A stretch of 64,000 nucleotides of DNA, from NCBI GenBank assembly GCA_047967505.1, contig CM106540.1. The stretch is one strand, 5' to 3'. Shown here one piece after another: positions 43,471 to 53,962 of the stretch. This DNA is from Dipteris shenzhenensis. Taxonomy: Eukaryota; Polypodiophyta; Polypodiopsida; Gleicheniales. The notes beneath the pieces were generated by a model. That model ran no database searches and was not told the origin of the DNA. It saw only the letters and a list, made by a program, of their open reading frames with translations. The position numbers were made by a program, and so were the translations under genes. Position 1 is the first letter of the stretch. The number at the start of each line of letters is the position of its first letter.

Positions 43471-43809
43471 TGTTGAGATATCGAGCTCCACTCGTGATAT
43501 GCCAGGGTGACCATTTTGCATTTATGTCACCGACTTGTTAGCTGCAGATGCGGTTGGTACACCACTGGATGACAGCTATCTTTATGTGCTCTAGTTAGTG
43601 GATCAGTTAGTATGCCACCTTAGTTAGCTGAGTTTGGTTTGAGACCCATATATAGGGTTCACCTATTCTTTTGTACTTTGAGTTCTTTTGGCTTTCACAA
43701 CTAAAAAGAGGAAAACTATTTTCAGCCTCCACCTTTGTGTATATTCTCCCATTGTGTATGTGAGAAAGCTACAAGTGAGACTCCTTCCTTCTCTCCCACT
43801 CTCTTCACA
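43461..43809 (+). repeat. Copia-1 polypurine tract and 3' LTR
   Basis: CAAGGGGGAG precedes the 339-bp LTR (43471-43809). TATATAGGG at 43660-43668 is a good TATA candidate, about 150 bp before the LTR end. Confidence 0.88.
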
Positions 43810-44130
43810 GATAACATCTCTACCTTTTTCCCCTCAAAATAAGTTTTCTTGATATCTTGAAAGTATGTCTTTGGAACAATTTCATCTTGGTCCCAGAGCA
43901 TTCTGTGTGCTTGCATATCAAATATGTCACATTGTAAGATATCTCCCAATGTTTCAAAGTCTCCATGTGAATATTTTAAATGTACTTTAGGATTTACAAT
44001 GTTGGTGACTATGACTACACATCTTCTCTCACCACAACGTTGGAAATGACACACATTCATAGGATCAAGACTATGAATTCATCCAAAAGCCACCACTTCA
44101 TTCTTCTTATATAACACCACATCCATACCC
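43810..44130 (-). pseudogene. N-terminal exon of the DUF7869-type gene
   Basis: After an acceptor (minus AAATAG near 44151) the frame reads VFTRIEGMDVVLYKKNEVV, a stop, then DPMNVCHFQRCGERRCVVIV and SHGDFETLGDILQCDIFDMQ, and continues over the GATAA target into 36115. The stop (TGA) replaces a likely Trp or Arg. It shows that the copia element hit a coding exon. Confidence 0.55.
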
Positions 44131-44289
44131 TCTATTCGAGTGAATACCTATTTTATGTACAAAAATAGATTAGCAACTAAAAAAAAGACACAATAAATAA
44201 TCATTGAGCTTATTATTACATAATAACTTTTATATCAAAACTAGAAAAGAAGGCATTAAACCTAAACACTACATCCTAAACTTTAAACA

Positions 44290-45495
44290 ATTGATACCAA
44301 AACATCTTAATGACACTGTAAATCCTAAACTTTAAACATTTAATCCCTAAACCCTAAACCCTAAACTCCTAAACACTAAATAATAAACCCAAAACCCTAA
44401 CCCTAAACTCTAAATCCTAAACCTTAAATCCTAAATCCTAAATCCTTAGCCCTAAATACTAAACCCTAAACCCTAAACCCTAACCATAAAATACAACCAA
44501 AATTTAATGAAATTTTTTTATTTGTGCAACATGTTTGATATATCCCCCCAACCTGTTGCATGTGCAATAGGTTAAGGGTGCACCCAACCTTTTGCAAAAA
44601 TCAAGGAATTTTCTTGATTTGTACAATAGGTTGGATATATCCCCCAACCTATTGCTCAAGCAACAGGTTGGGGGTTCACCCCCAATGGTATTGCTCAAGC
44701 AATAGGTTGGGGGTGAACATGTTGCTCAAGCAACAGGTTGGGGGTTTACCCCCAACGGTATTGCTCAAGCAACAGGTTGGGGGTGAACATGTTGCTCAAG
44801 CAACAGGTTGGGGGTTCACCCCCAATGGTATTGCTTAAGCAACAGGTTGGTGGTGAAACGGTATTGCTCAAGGAACAAGTTGGGGGGGGTTCACCCCCTA
44901 ACCTATTGCTTGAGCAATACCATTGGGGGTGAACCCCCAACCTGTTGCTTGAGCAATAGGTGGGGGGATATATCCAACCTATTCCACAAGTCAAGAGATT
45001 TCTTGATTTGTGCAACAGGTTGGATATATCCCCCAGCCTGTTGCACAAATCAAGAAATTTCTTGATTTGTGCAACAGGATGGATATATCACCCCAACCTG
45101 TTGCTCAAAGGTTGGATATATCACCCCAACCTGTTGCTCAAAGGTTGGATATATCCCCCATCCTATTGCACAAATCAAGAAAATTCCTTAATTTTTGCAA
45201 TAGGTTGGGTGCACCATTAACCTGTTCCACTTGCAACAGGTTGGGGAATATATCAAACCTATTGCACAAATTGAAAAAAATCATTAAATTTTGCTTGTAT
45301 TTTCGAGTTAGGGTTTAGGGTTTACACTTTAGTATCTAGGGTTAAGGATTTAGGGGTTCGGATTTAAGATTTAGTGTTTATGGTTTTAGGTTTATGATTA
45401 TGGTTTTAGGGTTTAGGGTTTCGAGCTAAGGGTTTAGGATCTAGGGTTTAGGGTTAAGGATTTAGGATTTAGCATTTAGGGTTTAGGGTTTCTCA
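44290..45495. repeat. 1.2-kb palindrome with telomere-like edges and a CAACAGGTTGGGG core
   Basis: The left outer zone (44331-44490) is rich in CCCTAAA variants and the right outer zone (45306-45495) in TTTAGGG, so the edges are inverted relative to each other. Moving inward, both arms show the same ordered blocks: an AAATTTAATGA block, TTTGATATAT.CCC, CAACCTGTTGCA, GGTGCACC, a CTTGATTTGT block and GGATATATCCCCC. The centre is a tandem array built from CAACAGGTTGGGGGTT and CACCCCCAATGGTATTGCTC. No coding capacity is credible. It may be a foldback element or an expanded MITE. Confidence 0.8.
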
Positions 45496-45640
45496 AGGAT
45501 GAGCTTGAGATACTTCAAGTGGTCATCCCATTTCTAGTTCACACAGATATCATCCAAGAAGACTTCCACAAAGTCCCTCAAATATTCCTTGAATACCATA
45601 ATCATTATGTTGGATGCCTCATATAAGGTGTTGTCATAGT
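45495..45640 (-). pseudogene. Gypsy reverse transcriptase fragment (downstream half)
   Basis: The minus strand reads MIMVFKEYLRDFVEVFLDD, then ICVN, a stop, and KWDDHLKYLKLILE. FLDD is the RT catalytic motif. It continues the RT fragment at 51857-52270, from which it is separated by a MITE and a copia element. The palindrome ends it on the left. Confidence 0.75.
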
Positions 45641-45770
45641 GACAAAACCTTAGTAGTCACTAACCATAGTTAGTGAACTAACTGCAGTTAGGGGGAAAAA
45701 CCTCTAAATGAGGGAAAAGTGCCCCTAACTAACTTATTATATTACATTGGCCACTGCTGAATTATATCTA

Positions 45771-45792
45771 TAATTCCAACACCCCCCTGCAG
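45771..45792 (-). promoter_or_regulatory. Copia-2 polypurine tract
   Basis: The minus strand reads GCAGGGGGG directly before the LTR start TGTTGG. Confidence 0.7.
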
Positions 45793-45816
45793 TGCCAATG
45801 TCATGTACAAGGCTGA

Positions 45817-48800
45817 TCAATCACCAAACAGATATAAGTTCAGGGCACTGCGAAATGCCTCGAACTTCTCACGTGGTAGTGCTTTGGTGAAAATATCTGC
45901 AACGTTGTCATGTGTGGACACAAAGATCATACTGATCTCTCCTGCATGCAACTTCTCTCTGACGTAGTGATAGTGAACCTCAATGTGCTTCGTGCGAGCA
46001 TGAAACACTGGATTCTTTGCCACTGCAATGGCACTCTGACTATCAGTGAGAATTGGAGAAGGACCCTCCAAAGACAGATGAAGATCAGCAAATAAACGTC
46101 TCAGCCAGACACATTCAACTGTTGCTGTGAAAGCTGCCCTGTACTCAGCTTCACATGATGAGGTAGCCACTGTAGATTGTTTCTTGCTCAGCCATGAAAT
46201 GCAAGATTTTCCCAAAAAGAAACAATTGCCACTAGTGGACTGCCTAGTGTCATAATCACCAGCCCAATCTGAATCACTGTAGGCATGCATCTGCAAGTCA
46301 CCCCCCCTAGGAAATAGTAAGCCAAAAGACTTGGTGCCTTGCAAATAACGGAAGATGCGCTTAACTGCCTGCCAATGCATAGTTTTGGGGCTGTGCATGT
46401 ACCTGCTTACCTGAGATACTGCAAACTGAATATCAGGCCTAGTATTGCAGAGATATATGAGGCATCCAACAGCTTGACTGTAAAGTGTGGCATCAATTGA
46501 TTCTCCTGCATCATGCATTGTGAGTTTCAGCCCCGGTTCCATAGGAGTAGATATGGGCTTACACTCTTGCATGTTAAATCTGTCCAAAAGTTTCTGAACA
46601 TACTTGGACTGAGACATAACAGTGCCACGTCTCTCATGAGAGAACTGGATCCCCAAATAAAAATGAAGTAGCCCCAAATCTGACATATCAAAGTGGGTCT
46701 GCAAATCAGTTTTGAAATCTGCAATTTTGTCGTCATTGGACCCTGTGAGCAGTAAGTCATCAACATAAAGAAGGATGACTAATATTTCCCCCCCATCCAT
46801 CTTGATGTAGAGGGTGCTCTCAGTAGGACTATTGTGCAGCCCCTTGCTGGTCAAAAAGGCATGTATCTTGGCATACCATGCACGAGGGGCCTGTTTCAGC
46901 CCATATAAAGCTTTATTAAGCTTGCAGACTTGAAGTGCATTTGCTGTAATTCCAAAACTCGGAGGTGGTTTGACATACACCTCTTCCAGCAAGTCCCCAT
47001 TTAAGAAGGCTGTTTTGATGTCCAACTGATGAACATTCCACTCAAAATGTGCAGCCATTGCAATTACGGATCGGATGGTAGTCATCCGGGATGTAGGAGC
47101 AAAAGTCTCCTCATAATCTATGCCCTTTTTCTGAGCATAGCCTTTAGCAACCAGCCTAGCTTTATATCTGTCAATGGAGCCATCTGGCTTCCGTTTGACT
47201 TTAAATACCCATCGTGTGCCAATAGCATGTTTACCCTGTGGCAAGTCCACAACATCCCAAGTCTGATTTTTTGCAATGGACTGCAACTCATCGTGCATGG
47301 CATTCATCCAATGCACATTACCTTGTGCCTCTTCAAATGTGGCAGGCTCCTCTTCATCAAGGAGAGTACCTGCATATGCTGATTCCACTGAATTAGCACC
47401 TTCCATGTGCCTTGCTGCACTGCGAGTCCTGCCAGGTAACGGAGCATCAAGTTTACTCTCCCGGAGAGTCTGTAACAGCCAGTTTGGGACTGTTTTTGCT
47501 GCATGAATGTCTGCAATTTCTTGCTGTACCACTTGTTCCACTTCCTGTGGAGGAGGCATGACATCCCTTGGTGGAACTGAAGCATTTGAAGGTTGCTGTA
47601 AATTCTGATTTGGATCAGAAAAATCAGCAGGGGAACCCAAAGCAATGGGTAGCAACCCTTGAAAGACATCTTCTGAAGGTGAAGGCATTTGAAAATCAGC
47701 CTGAGTGTAAGCTGAATTTTCAAAAAATATCACATCTCTACTTACAATGATTTTGCGTGTAGCAGGATTGTAGAGACGATACCCCTTGCTTTCTGCACTG
47801 TATCCAACAAATATGCATTTGATGGCTTTATCTGACAATTTGTGCCTAAATTCAACTGGCACATGTGCATAGGCAAGGCATCCAAAGACTCGGAAGTGAT
47901 CCACTGAAGGCTTCCTGTCATTCCAGACCTCAAAAGGAGTTTTTGTTTTTAAAGCCTTAGTGGGAGCCCTGTTCAAAATGTAATTGGCACACATCAAACC
48001 CTCTAACCAGAATTTATGAGGCATGTGTTTGCTTTTCAGCATACATCTGTCCATCTCCATGAGGGTTCTATTTTTCCTCTCAGCTTTGCCATTTTGCTGA
48101 GGAGTCAGCCTGACTGTGAGCTGATGCACAATACCCTTTTGTTTGAGAAAAGCATCAAATTCTGCAGATAGGTATTCCCCACCTCTATCCGTGCGTAATG
48201 TCTGTATCTTGAGCCCGGTTTCATTTTCAACCATGGCTGAAAAGTGTTTAAACACTGTGAACACTTCAGATTTCTTTTTCAGCCCATAAACCCAAGTAAA
48301 ATTGGAGTAGTCATCAATAAATGTGACAAAGTAGAGATGACCACCCAATGAAGGAGTCCTCATGGGACCACAGACATCACTGTGTATAAGCTGCAATTTG
48401 CGAACAGCTTTAACTGAACCATCCTTCTTGAAGGGAAATCTATGCATTTTACCTAAAATGCACCCTTCACAGGCATGTGGAGGAGGTATCTCAAGAGGTG
48501 GCAATGCATCAACCATTGAAAATTTCTGAAGTGTCATTAAGCTGTTGTAATGCATGTGGCCATATCTGGCATGCCATAATTCTGCATTTTGCATGGCAAC
48601 TGTAGGGGTAGAAATTGCCAAAGCATGAGCTGCTCTTTTCTGAAAAATATCAAGCTGAAAAAGCCCACGCAGCAGAGTACCAGATAACATTAAGGCATAG
48701 TTAGCTTCCCTGTCCCGGACAACACATTTGTCATCCTCAAAGATGACCTGAAATCCATCTCTGTTAAGAGTGGACACTGAAAGGAGATTTTTGGTTATGC

Positions 48801-50160
48801 CAGGCACATATAAGACATCAGAAAGTCTGAAAATTGAGCCATCAATTGCAGTGAGCTCAACTTCTCCTGTGCCACGTACTGAATATGAGGAGTTGTTGGC
48901 ACAAGTGACTTTCTTACCAACAGGGGGTGGATTCAAGGAAGTAAAAAGACACTTCCTCGAAGTGATGTGCTTGGATGCACCGCTGTCAAAATACCATGTG
49001 TTCAGTGTTTCATCAACACTGAAAGCAGATGCATCTGAGGGAGAGTCAAAACTGCAAGTCAAAAATGCATATGTATCATCACTGCAAGAAGCTGTACTAT
49101 CCCGAGCATCTGGAACAGCCAACCTAGAATCAGAAATGCAAGATAAAAAGGCATAATCTTGACCAACAAAGTTGGCTGCAGCATCCCCACTGTCAGATGC
49201 ACAAGGGGCTGAATCTGAAACAGCCATTCCTGAGCTGTTTTTCTTTTCCTTTGCAATCCTTTTCCTGCATTCTGCTATGTGATGACCTGGCTTTTTGCAG
49301 TAGTGACAAAAACCCTTCTTTTTGGGCTTGCTTGCATCACTTTTAGCCTTTTGTAAAGGCTGTCCTGACCCACTGGAAGGCTGATTTGCTGCTGTTTTTG
49401 CCTGTCCCTTTGTTTTTTATTTGAATTTTGAGAGCATGGCTTGTTCACCTGCACGTGAAGCCAAATTTTTCCTGGTCTGCTCTTCCTGAAGCAGAAGTCC
49501 TATCAGTTCATGAAAAGAAAGAGGATTTGCACCCCCCCTCAATGATAAATTCAGCGAAGTATGAAAGCTGAGATAAGACTCAGGAAGAGAATTCAGAGTG
49601 GTTGTAATCATCTCTGAATCAGGAATAATTTCATCTATGTTTAACAACTGCTCTCTGAGATCCTGTAGCTTAGTGAGGTGGGCTGACATGGAGTCACCCT
49701 CCTCCATATGTGTATTGCTCAACTCTCTTTTTAAAAAAGATACCCTGGCATCATTCCGTGCTGCATACATGCTTTCCAAAATATCCCACGCTGCCCTGGA
49801 GGTCTTACACGACCGGATATGCGGAATGATTGATCTTTTCACTGAAAGAGAGATGCAAGACAAGGCTAAGGCATCCCGTGAATCCCATCTCTTTTGCTCA
49901 GGAGTAGAGACTGTAGCTGCACCAACAACTTGTCCTGCAGCTGCACCTTGTGCACGACCTCTTCCACCTCCTTGGTGAGGAGGGGTAGCAGGTGCAATAT
50001 CTGCTGGTCGGATTTCATCCCCATTGACATAATCCCATAAATTGCGAGAAATCAGAATATTACGTACCATGAAACTCCAGAGGGAGTAGTTGGTACCATC
50101 CAATTTGTCTTCCTGAGAAAGACCACCGAACTGAAAATCATTCTGATTTTGATGGGCCAT
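45817..50160 (-). pseudogene. Copia-2 gag-pol polyprotein with one internal stop
   Basis: The ATG at 50160 begins MAHQNQNDFQFGGLSQEDKL. Gag runs 247 codons to a single TAA at 49419-49417, after which the same frame continues: zinc knuckle CHYCKKPGHHIAEC, protease WYFDSGASKHIT, pre-integrase WHARYGHMHYNSL and CEGCILGK, integrase LIHSDVCGPM, LRTDRGGEYLS and QQNGKAERKNRTLME, RT with YVDDLLLTGS, and RNase H YSDSDWAGDYDTRQSTSG, ending LNLYLFGD and stop at 45817. Every catalytic motif looks intact. A normal copia makes this as one ORF of about 1,400 residues. The lone TAA between gag and the zinc knuckle is either a nonsense mutation or, less likely, a read-through site. Confidence 0.9.
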
Positions 50161-50409
50161 ATCTGAAAAAGAGATTGAAGCAGATACAAAGCTGAATTCC
50201 CTTACTGGGAATAAAATGCACAACTCCCAAAAACTACACCCAAACACGGGCTGTATATGCAACTTAGATTTCTGCACTTGAGCTGTCAGAAATCTGTCCA
50301 AGCATAAAACACTCTCCAAAATCTGCCAAAAGTGTTCCAAACACTCCAAGAAAGGCAGTATGTACTGAATACTCCAAAAAATGCTCTCCAAACACAAAAG
50401 CCCCAATTT

Positions 50410-51066
50410 GTAGCTAGAAATTGTAGCCAGAAAGGGGTAAAAATGCTAAAAGCCCCAAATCTGCAATTTTAATACAAAAGCCCCAAATTTCAGACAAATC
50501 TGCAATTTTGCTCTTGTTATAGCTTCAAACTTGCCCAATGATTGCAATGTCTGCAATCTGCAAAATGCCCCAAATGTACTTGCAGAATACTTAGCCAAAC
50601 AATGGCTGTCTGCAAATTTAGCCTGCCAAAGATCACCTGCCAATTCTCTTGTACAAAACCAAGGAGGTACCTGCTGCTGTACTGAAGCAGATTCAGTATA
50701 GATTTACTGTACTGAATACAGTACGGAGATGCCGTACAGTTTGTACGGCACTGTACGGCTGGTACGTCGACGACAGGTACGGATGGCGATGTACGGCGCG
50801 CAGGTACGGTGAACAGGTATGTACGACGGCGTATGGTGTACGGCCATGGTGTACGTCGATGTACGGTGTACGGCCACGGTGTACGGCGCGCAGGTACGGA
50901 TTTGTACGTCGATGTACGAAAGCTCGGAGCTGTACGGCAGAGGCGAAATCGTACGGCGTCGAAATTCCGTACAGTCGTACGGACTGTACGGACAGATTTG
51001 CATAGGCTGAAAGTCGAGGCTGAGGTTGGAACTAGAGGGAGCAAGGAGCACCAGGCTCTTGGACCT
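50410..51066 (-). promoter_or_regulatory. Copia-2 leader with dense GTAC/CCGTAC array
   Basis: Between the PBS and gag, 26 GTAC tetramers lie within about 350 bp (50650-50995), most as CGTAC or GTACGG (CCGTAC on the element strand). Chance would give one or two. GTAC is the core of plant SBP/SPL transcription-factor sites. The array is downstream of the LTR, in the transcribed leader. Confidence 0.7.
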
Positions 51067-51078
51067 GCTCTGATACCA
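51067..51078 (-). promoter_or_regulatory. Copia-2 primer-binding site
   Basis: Minus-strand TGGTATCAGAGC, two bases inside the 5' LTR boundary. Confidence 0.9.
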
Positions 51079-51080
51079 AA

Positions 51081-51332
51081 TGAAGGAGGTGGAGAGAGTG
51101 AGAGCTAGAGAGAGTGAGAGAGTCGAAAGCTTAGAAGCTGTAGTTGCAAAATAGAGTGTAAAAGAGTACAACACAAAGTAGAGTTGATAAGGTTTTGTCA
51201 TAGTGACAAAACCTTAGTAGTCACTAACCATAGTTAGTGAACTAACTGCAGTTAGGGGGAAAAACCTCTAAATGAGGGAAAAGTGCCCCTAACTAACTTA
51301 TTATATTACATTGGTCACTGCTGAATTATATC
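51081..51332 (-). repeat. Copia-2 5' LTR (5'-truncated)
   Basis: It contains a run of palindromes built from CTAAC/GTTAG (CTAACCATAGTTAG and CTAACTGCAGTTAG), also present in the 3' LTR at 45655-45695. The terminal GAGAG-rich segment (51081-51125) is missing from the 3' LTR. Confidence 0.8.
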
Positions 51333-51349
51333 ACATTATACATTGGAAG

Positions 51350-51856
51350 CTCAGGGGGGTCACTATGTATAAACCCTCTATATCACGTGCGTTCAAGGCC
51401 TATAAACATCATATTAGAGAATTTGGGAAAGTCCCAAGTTCCATTTTGGAAAGATCTTAAAATGGGGGCACGGTGAACCCTTTCGAGCTTTTGTCAAAGC
51501 CACCTAGTGTGACATATATTTGGAAGCTCTTCAAGAGTTGATTCTAAAGGAACAAACTCTACTAATTTTGAATTTTTGATACTCAAGATATAACAAAAAC
51601 TAGATTGAAAAGAAAATTCCCAAAGTATTGGGATTCTCCCAAATTCTATAATATGGTGTTTATATTTAAAATCCCTTATCTGTAACTTTTTTCATTAATA
51701 AAATGTACCCCTTTTCTATACAAATCTATAAATTTTTTCCAAAACTATTTTAAATAGTCCCTTATGTATATTTATTTCTATAAATTTTAGAAATAAAAAA
51801 TATCCTTCTGTTGAACTCACGTGATATGGTTACATATGATGAGTGACCCCCCCGAG
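51350..51856. mobile_element. MITE with about 50-bp inverted ends and 8-bp target duplication
   Basis: ATTGGAAG flanks both sides (51342-51349 and 51857-51864). The ends begin CTCAGGGGGGTCACT and CTCGGGGGGGTCACT (inverted) and share a further ATATCACGTG.GTTCAA block. It is 507 bp and AT-rich with no ORF. An 8-bp duplication suggests the hAT superfamily. It lies in the RT gene of an older gypsy element. Confidence 0.85.
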
Positions 51857-52270
51857 ATTGGAAGGTAGCAAGGCATTGGTTAATCTAAATATCATCACCC
51901 TTGCTACATATACACCCCATTCGGTTGTAAAGGCGGTTTTGTGTTGATCTTGGGGGGTAATTGACACTTGGTTGTAACCTAAAAATCCATCTAGGAAGCT
52001 ATACGCTTCCTTTCTAGCTACTCTTTCTAGAACATGTTCTATGAATGGCAAGGGCTAGTGTCATGCCTCGTGGTAGCATTCACCTTCTTCCAGCATACGC
52101 TAATTTTTCCATTTTTCTTCAAGACTATCACAATGGGTGTCTATATGCTTGATCTCATAGATGAATCCTGCATCTATGAGTTTTAGGATTTCTTCCCTCA
52201 CTATGAGTGCATATTTAGGATTCATAGGGTAAGGGTGCTGCCGTACAGGTCTCTGAACTTGCGCAGCTTC
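51857..52270 (-). pseudogene. Gypsy reverse transcriptase fragment (upstream half)
   Basis: Minus strand: RQHPYPMNPKYALIVREEIL and LIDAGFIYEIKH (52250-52150), a decayed linker, then VLERVARKEAYSFLDGFLGY and NQVSITPQDQHKTAFTTEWG (about 52030-51930), with LTNA at the MITE boundary. This is the fingers/palm region of Ty3/gypsy RT. Its continuation with the FLDD motif is at 45495-45640. Confidence 0.8.
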
Positions 52271-52322
52271 TCTGCACCCAATGCTTTCGTGAATATGTCA
52301 GCTACGTTCATCATGTGTGTGT

Positions 52323-52324
<2 letters not shown>

Positions 52325-52369
<45 letters not shown>
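52325..52369. repeat. (GA)n microsatellite truncating the third H3-like copy
   Basis: About 22 GA units lie at the exact point where the H3-fold reading frame of copy 3 ends. Confidence 0.9.
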
Positions 52370-52372
<3 letters not shown>

Positions 52373-53319
52373 CACGATCAGCATTGAATCACACATTGTC
52401 CTTGTATCCCTATCCTATTTCCCATACCACACGTTGGAAGGGAGCACATGGGATCAGGTTGTCAGTGGTCTTTTGCATTTGCCTGATCTCCCTTAGGGCC
52501 CGTGCTCCTAGCTTTGCTCTGTACGGCTTCCTAACTCTTGGTGGAGGCTTTACAGTACTTGAACACAATCCCACGGCCTCCTGTCTACCTTGAATTTCTT
52601 CCGCTGCTCTTGTCTGTGTTGATCCTGCTCTAAATCCTCCTCTCACGGACATCTTGAGCTTTGTCCTTCTTTGGGATGGGGCTTCTCGGCATCTACTTTA
52701 CCCTCTTCATGGGCACAGGGATCATCTCTATGATGGGCTATATCACGGGGAGAGGGAAGATGGTGCTCTTCTGGCAGTCTGTTGGCCCTTAGGAAGCCTC
52801 TCTATGTCCGAGAGGTTATCGAACACATTTTATTCAATCGGGAGAGGAATCTCGTGGGGAGGGGAAGGCCAAGGGGAAGGCTAAGGGGAAGGCTAAGGGG
52901 GAGGGGAAGGTTGAGGGGAAGGTTGAGGGGAAGGTTGAGGGTCAGGCTAGGGGAAGGCTGAGGGGAAGGTTGAGGGTTAGGCTGAGGTTGAGGGGAAGGC
53001 TGGGGGGAAGGCTGAGGGGAGAAGGCTGATGCTCTTGGGGCTAGGGAGTGGGTTCACAGGACTTGGGAGGAGGAGAAGGCTCATGAGACTGGGGAGTGGG
53101 CTCATGGGACTTGGGGGAGGGCTCACGAGAGTTGGGGGAGGGCTCACGAGAGTCTTGGGAGACCTCACAAGAGTTGGGGGAGGGCTCATGAGAGTTGAGA
53201 GAGGCACCACCCGACCAAGATAGGTTCGTGTGTGGTGATGCCATGGAGGTGGTGGAGCTAGAGGAGGAAGGGTGGAGGCGGCGTCCAGCGGGTCTAGCAG
53301 TGTTCTTCACTCTTGCCAT
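52370..53319 (-). pseudogene. Histone H3-like gene, copy 3, with SxEPSPx repeats
   Basis: The minus-strand ATG at 53319 begins MARVKNTARPAGRR, again H3-tail-like. About eight 7-residue repeats follow (SREPSPN, SHEPTPQ types; 53220-53040), then a low-complexity Leu/Pro stretch encoded by a GGGGAAGGCT minisatellite (52855-53030). A basic linker ([15 protein letters not shown], with a stop) and, in another frame, the H3 fold follow: [20 protein letters not shown] and [17 protein letters not shown] (52530-52412), then GYKDNV. The remainder is lost at a GA microsatellite. The fold is closer to canonical H3 at ALREIR than copy 1, yet shares DNLIP and KKFK.DK/RR.PW with it, so both derive from the same captured gene. 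Confidence 0.75.
52855..53030. repeat. GGGGAAGGCTRAG minisatellite
   Basis: About 13 copies of a 12-14 bp unit (AGGCTGAGGGGA type) lie inside the extension of the copy 3 H3-like gene. Confidence 0.8.
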
Positions 53320-53339
53320 TGAATAATGAGGGTTAGGGT

Positions 53340-53962
53340 TTTTTTTAACGTTTTATATGGGCCCATCATGTTTTGACATCCCTTTTAATTACATTTAGAG
53401 TTTCATCATGCCCCCACCCTAACCCCTCCAACCCACCACCCGCCCTCATCCCCCTCCCCCCCCATTGCCCTCCCCCTACTTGCCTCGCCCACATCTGTTG
53501 CCCTCCCCCATACCCTGCATCCCCCCCTCCCCCAACCCTTGCTACCACTCCACCGCTCCCCTTGCCCCACCCCATGCCCCTCCCTTCTCTCCCCCCTCCT
53601 TCAACCATGTCCCCACTTTCCCCAATGTCATGTGAGTACAGAAATTGTGGTCCAAATAAGCAATATATTTATTTGATATTTGTGTACAATTACACCATAG
53701 CTTCTATTTGTGGTTGGACCCATCTGCTCCCTTCTCTTACTCTAGCTTGCAACCAATGTGTGACTCCTCAACTCCCTATGGATGCTTTCCAAGCACTATG
53801 CCCTCTATTCTTTGATATAATTTGAACTACTTTTGCAAGTTTTGATGCCTTTGCATTTTCAAACTTCAAAGTCCTTCCTAGTAAACATCTAAAAATTCAG
53901 TCGAACATCTCATGCAATGCATTGGTGCGAGTGATGCCACCACCATGCCTTGAGTTCTTAAA
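53340..53962 (-). pseudogene. Copy 3 upstream region and transposase C-terminal remnant
   Basis: 53640-53960 corresponds to 28960-29220 of copy 1 (the shared TCGAACAT.TC.TG.A.TGCATT block and the following CACCCCCATGCCTTG region), the end of the transposase gene on the minus strand. 53400-53620 is a C-rich tract upstream of the H3-like gene. At 53962 copy 3 meets copy 2 directly. Confidence 0.5.

Larger units (their letters stand above)
36116..43809 (+). mobile_element. Ty1/copia LTR retrotransposon, 7.7 kb, in the DUF7869-type gene
   Basis: LTRs 36116-36468 and 43471-43809 begin TGTTGAGATAT and end CTTCACA. The target duplication is GATAA (36111-36115 and 43810-43814). The element has a PBS directly after the 5' LTR, gag, integrase, RT-RNase H and a purine tract. 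A smaller LTR element replaced the protease region. Joining the flanks restores continuous reading of the host transposase-like gene, which proves the insertion order. LTRs differ mainly by a short gap of about 14 bp near 36224 and scattered substitutions. Confidence 0.92.
45623..51332 (-). mobile_element. Ty1/copia element, nearly intact polyprotein, in a gypsy RT
   Basis: The 3' LTR remnant (about 45623-45781) and 5' LTR (51081-51332) share about 150 bp (TGTCATAGTGACAAAACC... ). The 5' LTR lacks the first 15 bases (TGTTGGAATTATA) and the 3' LTR lacks the terminal 110 bp, so no clean target duplication is visible. The PBS is at 51078-51067 and the PPT next to 45782. A single gag-pol frame of 1448 codons (50160-45817) is broken only once, making this the best-preserved retroelement here. 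Confidence 0.88.

Noticed and set aside
44331-44490. A true chromosome end
   Set aside because: The telomere-like units are degenerate, short, inverted on the other side and embedded in transposon DNA.
44640-45180. CRISPR array
   Set aside because: Repeats are part of an inverted palindromic array without unique spacers, in a plant-type nuclear sequence.
45910-49156. Plus-strand frames across copia-2
   Set aside because: They are antisense shadows of the intact minus-strand polyprotein.
50649-51201. Protein-coding frames in the GTAC array (both strands)
   Set aside because: Several frames are open only because of the GTACGG/CCGTAC microrepeat. They lie in the copia leader and have no start context or family resemblance.
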